Source of the DNA: an uncultured Muribaculaceae bacterium
GTDB taxonomy: Bacteria; Bacteroidota; Bacteroidia; Bacteroidales; Muribaculaceae
Assembly: GCA_947386115.1 (NCBI GenBank)
Contig: CANDNO010000005.1
Span: 1 to 64,000 of the forward strand
Direction: 5' to 3'
DNA length: 64,000 bases
The notes beneath the pieces were generated by a model that did not search any database, was not told the DNA's origin, and saw only the letters and a program-made list of their open reading frames with translations. Below, piece by piece: positions 1-6,943 of the stretch (position 1 is its first letter; each line of letters starts with the position of its first letter). A program made the position numbers and the translations under genes.

Positions 1-97
1 CCGAATTCTTCAAACAAATCGCTAATTTTGCACTTGCCAGTTGAACCTGCAGGCGGGCTCTTTTTAAATCGCTGTTACAAAATTTATCGCTAAAAAC

Positions 98-129
98 TTG
101 ACAACGGGGGTATAAATATTGTATTTTTG
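98..129 (+). promoter_or_regulatory. Bacteroidetes-type promoter of ftsX
   Basis: TTG at 98-100 and TATTTTTG at 122-129 match the Bacteroidetes -33/-7 consensus, with a 21-bp spacer. The predicted transcript starts near 136 and leaves a leader of about 65 nt before the ftsX ATG. A second -7-like TAATTTTG lies at 23-30, but its upstream partner would be outside the window. Confidence 0.6.
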
Positions 130-202
130 CAATAATTTTGGGGCAATGAGCGCCAAAATGCACTTACTCGGGTGACAGTCAACGCCCTACAATTATTATA
201 TA

Positions 203-1072
203 ATGAAAAAAAACAACCTTACGGGTAAAACGATATTCGGAAAGCAGCTCATGGCCACTGTCAGTGTCATGATTGTACTCCTAATCCTCGGCCTTTTTGC
301 CGCTATTGCTATCGGAGCAGGCAGTTTTTCCGATTCTCTGAAGTCTCGAATGGGCTTTACCGTCGTGATGAGCGACGATGTTACCGACGAAACTCTCGCT
401 ACGATGCAACAATTGTTTGCGTCGGCGCCATATACCAACTCGGTGTCGTACACGTCGGCCGAAGAGACCCTGTCGCGATGGGAGAAGGACAACGGCGAGG
501 ATGTCATGGAGGTGCTCGGTGTCAATCCGTTTGGCGCCCAATACGAAATCACCGTCACTCCCGACTATGCCGTGAGCGACAGCCTTGACACGATTACCGC
601 CCGCGTAGAACGCCTCGACGGTGTCGATGAGGTTTCAACGACTACTCAGGTTGTCGACGTCATCAACAATGTGGTTGATATCGTGTCGATGATTTTCCTG
701 CCGCTGGCTCTGGCGCTGCTACTGGTGTCGGGGGTACTCATTAACAACACTGTAAGGCTTACGGTCTATTCGAGCCGATTCCTCATCCACACGATGAAGC
801 TTGTAGGTGCCACCGGCTCGTTCATACGCCGGCCGTTCATACGCACCGGAATCATCAACGGTGTCGTTGCCGGAATCATTGCCGGTGCGCTTCTCGCAGT
901 AATCGTTGCCGCCGTACATTCGGCCACTCCCGATATAAAAGCATTCACATCCTGGAGTTCACTGGCCTGGGTATTCCCGGCTATGATCGTGCTTGGCGTG
1001 GCCATTTGCGGTGTTGCCGCTGCCCTGGCCACCAACAAGTACCTGCGTCTGGACTACGACGAGATGTTCTGA
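203..1072 (+). CDS. ftsX: Cell division ABC transporter permease FtsX
   Basis: FtsX is the membrane partner of the ATPase FtsE. The complex sits at the septum and activates periplasmic peptidoglycan hydrolases during division. The 289-residue product has the family layout: a short cytoplasmic N-terminus, a membrane segment at about 20-40, a periplasmic domain of about 115 residues, and three further membrane segments at about 160-185, 213-235 and 255-278, with the conserved VNNTVRL-like stretch (here INNTVRLTVYSSR) after segment 2. The ATG at 203 follows a good promoter. ftsE is not in the window. It starts a plus-strand run (DUF3098, uppP, truB, queA), an order common in Bacteroidales. Identification rests on topology and motif. 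Confidence 0.93.
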   Translation: MKKNNLTGKTIFGKQLMATVSVMIVLLILGLFAAIAIGAGSFSDSLKSRMGFTVVMSDDVTDETLATMQQLFASAPYTNSVSYTSAEETLSRWEKDNGEDVMEVLGVNPFGAQYEITVTPDYAVSDSLDTITARVERLDGVDEVSTTTQVVDVINNVVDIVSMIFLPLALALLLVSGVLINNTVRLTVYSSRFLIHTMKLVGATGSFIRRPFIRTGIINGVVAGIIAGALLAVIVAAVHSATPDIKAFTSWSSLAWVFPAMIVLGVAICGVAAALATNKYLRLDYDEMF

Positions 1073-1108
1073 TTCAATAGCATTTAACAACACATCAAAA
1101 AAAATAAG

Positions 1109-1378
1109 ATGAGCAATTCATTAAACAATATGTCGAAAAACGACACAAAAGAATCGGCCCAACTGCCACTCGTTAAAATCAATTTCCTGCTCATGGCAGC
1201 GTCGGCGGTTCTCATCATAGCCGGTTTCCTGCTCATGCTCGGAGGCAGTTCCACGGGTGACGAGTTCAACCCCGACATATTCAGCACACGCCGCATCGTG
1301 GTAGGCCCCACGATTGCCTTTATCGGTTTCGTTGCAATGGGTGTATCGATCATCTATCGCCCTCGCCGACGCGGCTGA
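1109..1378 (+). CDS. DUF3098 small inner-membrane protein
   Basis: An 89-residue protein with an N-terminal polar stretch of about 25 residues and two hydrophobic segments (about 27-45 and 65-83), separated by a loop containing FNPDIFSTRR, which is characteristic of DUF3098. It ends in a basic RPRRRG tail, so the C-terminus is probably cytoplasmic. The function of the family is unknown. Its constant place between ftsX and uppP in Bacteroidetes suggests a role in envelope assembly or division, but that is inferred from position only. It lies 36 bp after ftsX and is probably cotranscribed. Confidence 0.85.
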   Translation: MSNSLNNMSKNDTKESAQLPLVKINFLLMAASAVLIIAGFLLMLGGSSTGDEFNPDIFSTRRIVVGPTIAFIGFVAMGVSIIYRPRRRG

Positions 1379-1435
1379 ACCTAAGCCAAGTACAATTTCT
1401 AACACATAGATTACCTATTTTCAACTATTTATCCA

Positions 1436-2302
1436 ATGGATTGGCTACAAGCTTTAATTCTGGGCATTGTTCAGGGTCTGTCTGAATATTTGCCCATCAG
1501 TAGTTCGGGACACCTCGAGATTTTCAAACAGATACTCGGCATGGACATGGAGGGAGCCGACTCGCTCCAGTTTGATGTCGTGCTTCACGTTGCTACCGTG
1601 CTTAGCACTATTGTAGTGCTGTGGCGCGAATTTTTACCTTTGATAACATCATTTTTCGGATGGAAGCGCGACGAGAACTTTTACTATGTGCTCAAGATTC
1701 TGCTCTCGTGCGTTCCTATCCTCATAGTATATCTGCTGTTCAAGAGCAAGATCGACGAGCTCTTTGAAGGCAACCTGCTCATCGTGGGCATCTGCCTGCT
1801 CATCACAGCATCGCTACTGTCGTTCACCTACATGTCGCGCACTGAGCCCGAAGAGAAACTTCGTGCCGAGGGCATACGCTTCAAAGGTCGCGACATTACC
1901 TGGCTCGATGCCTTCATAATAGGCTGCGCACAGGCCATCGCGGTATTGCCCGGCCTAAGCCGTTCGGGCTCGACTATCGCCACCGGCATTATCCTCGGCG
2001 ACCGCCGCGACAAGCTGGCCCAGTTCTCGTTCTTCATGGTAATCATACCCATCCTGGGCGCAGCGTTGCTCGACGTGAAAGATATCATTTTCCCCGACCC
2101 GGCCGAAGCTGAGGCAATTGCATCGGGCAGCGTCGAACTGCTACCGCTCATAGTGGGCTTCCTCGCCGCTTTCATCGTAGGCTGCCTTGCATGCCGCTGG
2201 ATGATCAACCTCGTGAAGAAAGGCAAGCTCGTGTGGTTTGCAATCTACTGTGCCATAGCCGGCATCGTGTCAATAACCTGGCAACTCACCCACCTGCAAT
2301 GA
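1436..2302 (+). CDS. uppP: Undecaprenyl-diphosphatase (UppP/BacA)
   Basis: This enzyme dephosphorylates undecaprenyl pyrophosphate so that the lipid carrier can be reused for peptidoglycan and surface glycan synthesis. In the 288-residue sequence, motif 1 (QGLSEYLPISSSGH, residues 13-26) carries the conserved glutamate and serines, and motif 2 (PGLSRSGST, about 171-179) carries the catalytic arginine. About eight hydrophobic segments are visible. Length is normal for the family. Its TGA overlaps the truB ATG (ATGA), so the two genes are translationally coupled. Family members also confer bacitracin tolerance. Confidence 0.96.
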   Translation: MDWLQALILGIVQGLSEYLPISSSGHLEIFKQILGMDMEGADSLQFDVVLHVATVLSTIVVLWREFLPLITSFFGWKRDENFYYVLKILLSCVPILIVYLLFKSKIDELFEGNLLIVGICLLITASLLSFTYMSRTEPEEKLRAEGIRFKGRDITWLDAFIIGCAQAIAVLPGLSRSGSTIATGIILGDRRDKLAQFSFFMVIIPILGAALLDVKDIIFPDPAEAEAIASGSVELLPLIVGFLAAFIVGCLACRWMINLVKKGKLVWFAIYCAIAGIVSITWQLTHLQ

Positions 2303-3003
2303 ACTTCATCGACGGAGAGATATTATACATCGACAAGCCGCTGGAGTGGACGTCGTTTAACGTTGTCAAGCGACTGCGTTCCTGCATCCTGCGCCGCATA
2401 GGCAGCAAGAAGCTCAAGGTTGGTCATGCCGGAACGCTCGACCCACTTGCTACCGGCGTCATGATTATATGCACAGGACGAGCCACCAAGCGCATCGACG
2501 AGCTCCAGGCCGGCGTCAAAGAATACATTGCCACCATAGGCCTTGGAGCCACGACACCGAGCTACGACCTCGAGACTGCCATCGATGCCCACTACCCCAC
2601 CGACCATATAACCCGCGAGCTCGTTCTCGATACGCTCGAGCGTTTCAAGGGGCGCATAGAGCAAGTACCGCCGGCATTCTCGGCCTGTAAGATCGACGGA
2701 CATCGTGCCTACAAGATGGCCCGCCGCGGAGAGGAGGTACAGTTGAAAGCCAAAATCCTTGTCATCGACGAGATTGAATTGCTCGAATTCTCGCCCACAT
2801 CGATTGCAATAAGGGTGGTGTGCAGCAAGGGCACCTACATACGCGCGCTCGCCCGTGATATCGGCGAAGCACTCCGCTCGGGCGGACACCTCACAGCCCT
2901 GCGGCGTACCCGAGTTGGCGAGGTATCGGTAGCCGACTGCATCACCGTCGACCAGGCTGTCGAGCTGATACAGAACACCGACATAGAAATGCCCGCCGAG
3001 TAA
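2299..3003 (+). CDS. truB: tRNA pseudouridine(55) synthase TruB
   Basis: TruB isomerises U55 in the T-loop of tRNAs to pseudouridine. The signature HAGTLDPLATG runs from residue 43, with the catalytic aspartate at position 48. The later KGTYIRALARDIG segment is also typical. An open frame extends upstream to 2191 inside uppP, but homology begins at MNFIDGEILYIDKP, so the ATG at 2299 (overlapping the uppP stop) is chosen, giving 234 residues. The protein is shorter than E. coli TruB (about 314) because it lacks a long C-terminal PUA region, as in many Bacteroidetes. Confidence 0.95.
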   Translation: MNFIDGEILYIDKPLEWTSFNVVKRLRSCILRRIGSKKLKVGHAGTLDPLATGVMIICTGRATKRIDELQAGVKEYIATIGLGATTPSYDLETAIDAHYPTDHITRELVLDTLERFKGRIEQVPPAFSACKIDGHRAYKMARRGEEVQLKAKILVIDEIELLEFSPTSIAIRVVCSKGTYIRALARDIGEALRSGGHLTALRRTRVGEVSVADCITVDQAVELIQNTDIEMPAE

Positions 3004-3048
3004 CCGTTATTTCCACACTAAATCAATTCATCACTCTCATATAACGAC

Positions 3049-4098
3049 ATGAAACTCTCACAATTTAAATTCCGTCTTCCCGACACACTCATAGCCACCG
3101 AACCCACCCCCGAGCGCGACGAGTGCCGCATGATGGTAATCAACCGCCGCACAGGCGAGATAGAGCATCACATTTTCAAAGAGATACTCAACTACTTCGA
3201 CGACGGAGACATGATGATATTCAACGACACCAAGGTTTTCCCGGCCCGCCTCTACGGCAATAAGGAAAAAACCGGTGCCCGCATAGAAGTGTTCCTGCTT
3301 CGTGAACTCAACGCCGAGCTCAAGCTCTGGGACGTACTCGTAGAGCCCGCCCGCAAGATACGCATCGGCAACAAGCTTTACTTCGGCGACGATGATTCCA
3401 TGGTAGCCGAGGTCATCGACAACACCACATCGCGTGGCCGCACACTGCGTTTTCTCTACGACGGTCCTCACGAGGAATTCAAATCCAACCTCTTCGCCCT
3501 CGGCATGACCCCGCTGCCCGAGTATATCAAACGCGATCCGCGACCCGAGGATGCCGAGACCTACCAGTGTATCTTCGCCAAGAACGAGGGTGCAGTCGTT
3601 GCCCCTGCAGCCGGCCTACACTTCAGCCGCGAGCTCATGAAACGCCTCGAGATCAAAGGCGTTCAGGAAGGATTCCTTACCGTTCACAGCGGCCTTGGCA
3701 GCTTCCGCGAGATCGACGTCGAGGATCTCACCAAACACCGCATGGACTCGGAGCAGGTAGAGGTCACACAGGAACTTGTCGACCGTGTCAATGCCACCAA
3801 GGATGCCGGCCACAAGGTATGCGCCGTGGGCACATCGGTACTGCGCGGCATAGCAAGCGCCGTGAGCATGGGTGGCCACATGAAGACCTACAGCGGCTGG
3901 ACCAACAAGTTCATCTTCCCGCCCTACGACTTCACCGTCACCGACGCCATGGTCACCAACTTCCATCTCCCCTACTCGACCATGCTCATGATGGTTACAG
4001 CATTCGGCGGATATGACCTCATCATGAAAGCCTACGACATCGCCATCAAGGAAGGCTACCGGTTCGGTGCCTACGGCGACGCCATGCTCATAATCTAA
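3049..4098 (+). CDS. queA: S-adenosylmethionine:tRNA ribosyltransferase-isomerase QueA
   Basis: QueA transfers and isomerises the ribosyl group of SAM onto preQ1 in tRNA, making epoxyqueuosine, the penultimate step of queuosine synthesis. The 349-residue protein is full length and shows the family stretches [11 protein letters not shown], the central APAAGLHFS and the C-terminal [18 protein letters not shown]. It lies 45 bp after truB in the same run, so two tRNA-modification genes sit together. A second queuosine gene, queF, lies at 14.9 kb. Confidence 0.96.
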   Translation: MKLSQFKFRLPDTLIATEPTPERDECRMMVINRRTGEIEHHIFKEILNYFDDGDMMIFNDTKVFPARLYGNKEKTGARIEVFLLRELNAELKLWDVLVEPARKIRIGNKLYFGDDDSMVAEVIDNTTSRGRTLRFLYDGPHEEFKSNLFALGMTPLPEYIKRDPRPEDAETYQCIFAKNEGAVVAPAAGLHFSRELMKRLEIKGVQEGFLTVHSGLGSFREIDVEDLTKHRMDSEQVEVTQELVDRVNATKDAGHKVCAVGTSVLRGIASAVSMGGHMKTYSGWTNKFIFPPYDFTVTDAMVTNFHLPYSTMLMMVTAFGGYDLIMKAYDIAIKEGYRFGAYGDAMLII

Positions 4099-4112
4099 AC
4101 ACGCCAAGCACC

Positions 4113-4631
4113 ATGATACAGAACGAACGCACCAGCCGGCACGAGCGCTCAATGACAGTGGCCGGCGCAATGATAACCGCCGCACGCACCGCCCCCAAAG
4201 CACGCGGCAACGACCTGCTCGAATGCGCAGTTATCGACGGTGACGACATCACACGCCTTAGCGAAGCCATGAAGCAGATGCACGCCGAGACAGGACGTCC
4301 CGTCTATGAACGTGACTCGGCCAACATCCTCCAGGCCGAGTGCATCGTCCTCATAGGTTCGCGACTCGGCGTCATGGGCATCAACTGCGGGCACTGCGGC
4401 TTCCCCACCTGCGGCGATAAACCCGCACAGGCACCATGTGCCATGAACATTACCGACGTAGGCATCGCCATAGGCTCGGCATGCGCCACCGCCGCCGACC
4501 ACCGTGTTGACACCCGCGTGCTGTTCTCGGCCGGCATGGCCGCAATGCGCCTCGACATCCTCCCCGGGTGCCGCCAGGTATTCGCAATACCCGTCTCGAT
4601 ATCGAGCAAAAGCCCATTTTTTGACCGCTGA
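4113..4631 (+). CDS. DUF2148 ferredoxin-like protein
   Basis: A 172-residue soluble protein. It contains a compact cysteine cluster, CGHCGFPTC followed by a further cysteine in QAPCAMNITD, typical of DUF2148 proteins described as ferredoxin-domain-containing. The spacing suggests an Fe-S or other metal site, but this has not been shown from sequence alone. No signal peptide or membrane segment is visible. It starts 14 bp after queA, and its TGA overlaps the ATG of the next gene by one base, so it is part of the same operon. The biochemical function is unknown. Confidence 0.8.
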   Translation: MIQNERTSRHERSMTVAGAMITAARTAPKARGNDLLECAVIDGDDITRLSEAMKQMHAETGRPVYERDSANILQAECIVLIGSRLGVMGINCGHCGFPTCGDKPAQAPCAMNITDVGIAIGSACATAADHRVDTRVLFSAGMAAMRLDILPGCRQVFAIPVSISSKSPFFDR

Positions 4632-5248
4632 TGGCCGACACGTTTTATACGCTCGACAACACCGGCGAGGGTGTGTACCGCGAGAAGATGAGCAAATTCA
4701 TCTCCTTTGCAGTCCCCGTCACGTCGGTCGACGAAGCGCGTGAAACCATCGCGACATACACCAACCGCTACCATGACGCCCGGCACGTGTGCTGGGCCTA
4801 CATGGTGGGAGCCGACCGCTCACAGTACCTGTCGAGCGACAACGGCGAACCCTCCGGGACAGCCGGCAAGCCCATACTGGGACAAATCAACTCATTCAAT
4901 CTCACCAACGTAGTCATAATCGTAGTACGATACTTCGGCGGAATAAAATTAGGTACGTCAGGCCTCATCGTAGCCTATCGTGAGGCAGCCCGCGAAGCTA
5001 TCTCAGCCGCTACGATAATCGAGTGCCACGAACAGGCCACCCTGCGCTTCACGTTCCCCTACCTGTCGATGGAACCCGTCATGCGCCTCATAAAATCGGG
5101 CGACGTCAAAGTGCTCGACCAAGCCTTCAACAACACCTGCGAGATGACAGTACAGCTCCGCGCCGACCACGCCCCCGAGCTCCAACGCCGCCTCGCCGAC
5201 ATCCCCGGCCTCTCCCTCATACAATATCACCAATACCTTCAAGAATAA
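4631..5248 (+). CDS. YigZ/IMPACT (UPF0029) family protein
   Basis: A 205-residue protein of the YigZ/IMPACT family. The diagnostic block (about residues 55-115) includes the DNGEPSGTAGKPIL motif followed by VVRYFGGIKLGTSGL. A C-terminal DUF1949-like domain follows. The eukaryotic homologue IMPACT regulates Gcn2, and the bacterial role is uncertain. The ATG overlaps the stop of the DUF2148 gene. The last part of this gene (5129-5221) is duplicated with four changes at 6331-6423, which marks a local rearrangement just downstream. Confidence 0.9.
   Translation: MADTFYTLDNTGEGVYREKMSKFISFAVPVTSVDEARETIATYTNRYHDARHVCWAYMVGADRSQYLSSDNGEPSGTAGKPILGQINSFNLTNVVIIVVRYFGGIKLGTSGLIVAYREAAREAISAATIIECHEQATLRFTFPYLSMEPVMRLIKSGDVKVLDQAFNNTCEMTVQLRADHAPELQRRLADIPGLSLIQYHQYLQE
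5129..5221 (+). repeat. 93-bp direct repeat, left copy (inside YigZ-like gene)
   Basis: This stretch recurs in direct orientation at 6331-6423 with 89 of 93 identical bases. Similarity stops abruptly at both ends. The two copies flank a 1.1-kb, lower-G+C segment holding a structured RNA candidate and a small outer-membrane protein gene. The left copy is the functional one, being in frame with the intact gene. Confidence 0.9.
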
Positions 5249-5313
5249 TACCCTAAATTCGATAGAAAGAAGAAAATAATCACCTTAGATGAGGCATTCT
5301 AAAAAATAAATGT

Positions 5314-5321
5314 TAACTTTG
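5314..5321 (+). promoter_or_regulatory. Promoter -7 box of the structured RNA
   Basis: TAACTTTG matches the TAnnTTTG -7 consensus. No clear TTG lies at the usual distance upstream; the nearest candidate is a TTAG near 5285. Transcription would begin near 5328, immediately before the folded region. Confidence 0.5.
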
Positions 5322-5327
5322 CATCGC

Positions 5328-5590
5328 TTTTGGGGAGAAAACCGAAAGCACAAAAGGCATTTAGCTTAGTTCTTTATTCTGAAATCGCCAATTTCCATTA
5401 CCGAAGAACAAAGTATAGAATGCCCCATTTGTCGTAATCGTATATGTCATGACGACCTCGCGTCGCTATCATACACGGTAACGGCGCGGGGTGATTATTT
5501 TTCTTCCGTTCTTTCGGTAAGCGTGTTTGGCGATACGCAGAATAAGAGGACGCGAGCAATGATCAAGCTCCGCGCCTTTTGCTTTTATAT
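5328..5590 (+). ncRNA. Structured RNA candidate, possibly a Bacteroidales 6S-like RNA
   Basis: The region has no convincing ORF but folds into one long interrupted rod. Helices: 5345-5358 with 5574-5585 (2-nt bulge); 5369-5381 with 5538-5551 (13 pairs, one bulge); 5384-5389 with 5529-5534; 5398-5409 with 5508-5520 (12 pairs); then 5421-5426 with 5488-5493 closing a junction with hairpins 5431-5435/5452-5456 and 5460-5465/5482-5487. The bubble between the two outer helices has a bare 5' side and a small hairpin (5554-5557/5567-5570) on the 3' side, as in the 6S RNA open-promoter mimic. It is preceded by a -7 box and ends in a T-rich tract. At about 260 nt it is longer than typical 6S RNA, so the family assignment is inference; the structured nature is seen. 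Confidence 0.5.
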
Positions 5591-5670
5591 ATAATTATAG
5601 TCTCAGTTTGGTGGAGCTTACAGGACTAAAACAACACAATTTTATCACATTTTTTATTACTAAACCAATT

Positions 5671-6219
5671 ATGAGACATTTTAAATCATTTATCACAGCA
5701 ATTGTCATGATAATTACTGTGACACCGGCGTTCTCTCAGGGCTTGTATGATGACGACTATCAGCTTCACAAGGGCTATAAATGTTACTTTGAATTTGGAT
5801 ATGGATTAGGTGTAGGCCAAAATAGAACAGATCGAATTCAAATGCTTACAACCCATGGCTATCAATTCAACCCATACCTTTTTGCTGGCATAGGTATCGG
5901 AGGTAATGATTATATTGACTTTGAAAAATGGAGCATGCCTGTATTCGCAGATTTACGCGGCAGCTTACCTATTGAAAACTCTCGGCTTGCACCTTTCGTA
6001 GATTTCAAAATCGGATATTCTTTATCAGATAATATTAAAGGATTCTTTTTCTCGCCTATGATAGGAACTAGGTTTGGAATTACCGAGAAAACTGGCGTAA
6101 ACTTAGGTTTCGGTTATGAAGTGCAAGTTGCCAAATATAGCATTACATATGAAGAACTCCATTTAAAAGACAGTTTTAATATGGGCGCTCTTACTTTTAA
6201 ATTAGGTCTTGATTTTTAA
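5671..6219 (+). CDS. Small outer-membrane beta-barrel protein, unknown function
   Basis: A 182-residue exported protein. The start is the ATG at 5671 because it opens directly onto a signal peptide (about residues 1-23, ending AFSQ); an upstream TTG in frame at 5608 would bury it. The mature part alternates short amphipathic strands (YFEFGYGLGVG, LFAGIGIGG, VDFKIGYSL, NLGFGYEVQV) and ends in a phenylalanine, as expected for an outer-membrane barrel. Codon use is much more A+T-rich than in its neighbours. Together with its place between the two copies of the 93-bp repeat, this suggests acquired DNA. No specific family is recognised. It is followed by a strong terminator. Confidence 0.7.
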   Translation: MRHFKSFITAIVMIITVTPAFSQGLYDDDYQLHKGYKCYFEFGYGLGVGQNRTDRIQMLTTHGYQFNPYLFAGIGIGGNDYIDFEKWSMPVFADLRGSLPIENSRLAPFVDFKIGYSLSDNIKGFFFSPMIGTRFGITEKTGVNLGFGYEVQVAKYSITYEELHLKDSFNMGALTFKLGLDF

Positions 6220-6243
6220 GATTTTTTTGTATCAGTCTCATAC

Positions 6244-6290
6244 ATAAGGCAATCGTTCACACTATATAAGTGAGCGACTGCCTTATATTT
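6244..6290 (+). terminator. Intrinsic terminator after the small barrel gene
   Basis: A long hairpin pairs ATAAGGCAATCGTTCAC with the complementary segment ending at 6286. It has about 16 pairs with a few G-U and a loop of about nine bases, and is followed by a short T-rich tract. Confidence 0.75.
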
Positions 6291-6330
6291 AATTAACAAA
6301 ACAGTATAACAATAATTTGTATCTCACGAT

Positions 6331-6423
6331 AACAACACCTGCGAGATGACAGTACAGTTCCACGCCGAACACACCCCCGAGCTCCAACGCCGCCTCGCCG
6401 ACATCCCCGGCCTCTCCCTCATA
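6331..6423 (+). pseudogene. Decayed 3' fragment of the YigZ-like gene
   Basis: These 93 bp repeat 5129-5221 in direct orientation. The same reading frame stays open for 31 codons and ends in ATA GAT TAA, but a stop lies just upstream and there is no start. All four differences from the parent change an amino acid (L to F, R to H, D to E, A to T), as expected of a non-functional copy without purifying selection. It marks the right boundary of the accessory segment. Confidence 0.85.
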
Positions 6424-6460
6424 GATTAATTAGCGCAACAGGTAGTGAATTCTTATTTAC

Positions 6461-6613
6461 ATGATTATTGCTAAAATATTTTCTGAATCCTGGTGGATGA
6501 CCTTTGGTGGAGTGGTCACTTTGGTCATAGCTATATTATACTGCATAGGCATGAATATGCATATCAATGGTTTTGGTGAGATCGATGATGATTTAGACGA
6601 AGATGACGATTAA
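6461..6613 (+). CDS. Small membrane ORF with acidic tail, 50 residues
   Basis: An uninterrupted 50-codon frame starts at ATG 6461. The product has a short amphipathic N-terminus, one hydrophobic segment at about residues 14-30 (MTFGGVVTLVIAILYCIG), then a polar stretch ending in a run of acidic residues (EIDDDLDEDDD). One membrane anchor with a strongly acidic tail is a plausible small-protein layout. No promoter -7 box is visible directly upstream and no homologue is recognised, so it could be a chance frame in AT-rich DNA. Confidence 0.4.
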   Translation: MIIAKIFSESWWMTFGGVVTLVIAILYCIGMNMHINGFGEIDDDLDEDDD

Positions 6614-6709
6614 AATATTAAAGGTGACGATGATTTAAAACGCCATCATTAGTTCTTTGCATCACTAAGCGCATTGATTATTCCATTAAAAAAAGAGCCG
6701 GTACGGCAA

Positions 6710-6751
6710 TAAATAAAAAAATTAGAGCGTGGCCGGATGGGGCTACGCTCT
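6710..6751 (-). terminator. Terminator of tRNA-Arg
   Basis: On the minus strand, AGAGCGTAG pairs with the downstream CGCTCT arm (hairpin 6724-6751) and is followed by a run of T residues (6710-6722 read on the minus strand). It sits about 20 bp past the tRNA 3' end. Confidence 0.75.
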
Positions 6752-6769
6752 GGGGGGGGGATTTGGGGG

Positions 6770-6841
6770 TACCCCGGAGCAGAATCGAACTGCTATCTAA
6801 AGTTTAGGAAACTTCTATTCTATCCGTTGAACTACCGGGGC
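6770..6841 (-). tRNA. tRNA-Arg (anticodon CCU)
   Basis: The minus strand folds into a complete 72-nt cloverleaf: acceptor GCCCCGG with CCGGGGT (first pair G-U) and discriminator A; D arm GTTC/GAAT; anticodon arm GAAGT/ACTTT with loop TTCCTAA; four-base variable region; T arm AGCAG/CTGCT with loop TTCGATT. The anticodon CCT reads the AGG codon. The 3' CCA is not encoded. It has its own promoter and terminator. Confidence 0.95.
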
Positions 6842-6855
6842 GGGGGTTTGTGGTG

Positions 6856-6886
6856 CAAAGATAGGCCAAAAATGTCATTCGGACAA
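6856..6886 (-). promoter_or_regulatory. Promoter of tRNA-Arg
   Basis: On the minus strand TTG (6884-6886) lies 20 bp upstream of TATCTTTG (6856-6863), a close match to the Bacteroidetes consensus. Transcription would start about 7 bp before the tRNA. Confidence 0.75.
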
Positions 6887-6918
6887 CGCTTGGTGTTATA
6901 AAACTGATGATTTGTTGC

Positions 6919-6926
6919 TATCTTTG
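6919..6926 (+). promoter_or_regulatory. Promoter -7 box of the glycosyltransferase gene
   Basis: TATCTTTG ends 17 bp before the chosen ATG at 6944. A TTG at 6890-6892 is farther away than usual (26-bp spacer), so the -33 element is uncertain. The box overlaps an in-frame GTG at 6926, which argues against that codon being the start. Confidence 0.6.
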
Positions 6927-6943
6927 TGGAAAATATTCTTGTG

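Noticed and set aside
5608..5670. Upstream TTG extension of the small barrel gene
   Set aside because: It would place 21 polar residues before the signal peptide; the ATG at 5671 opens directly onto it.
6751..6760. Run of nine G residues beside tRNA-Arg, possibly phase-variable
   Set aside because: It lies between the tRNA 3' end and its terminator, in no reading frame or promoter spacer, so slippage would have no evident effect.
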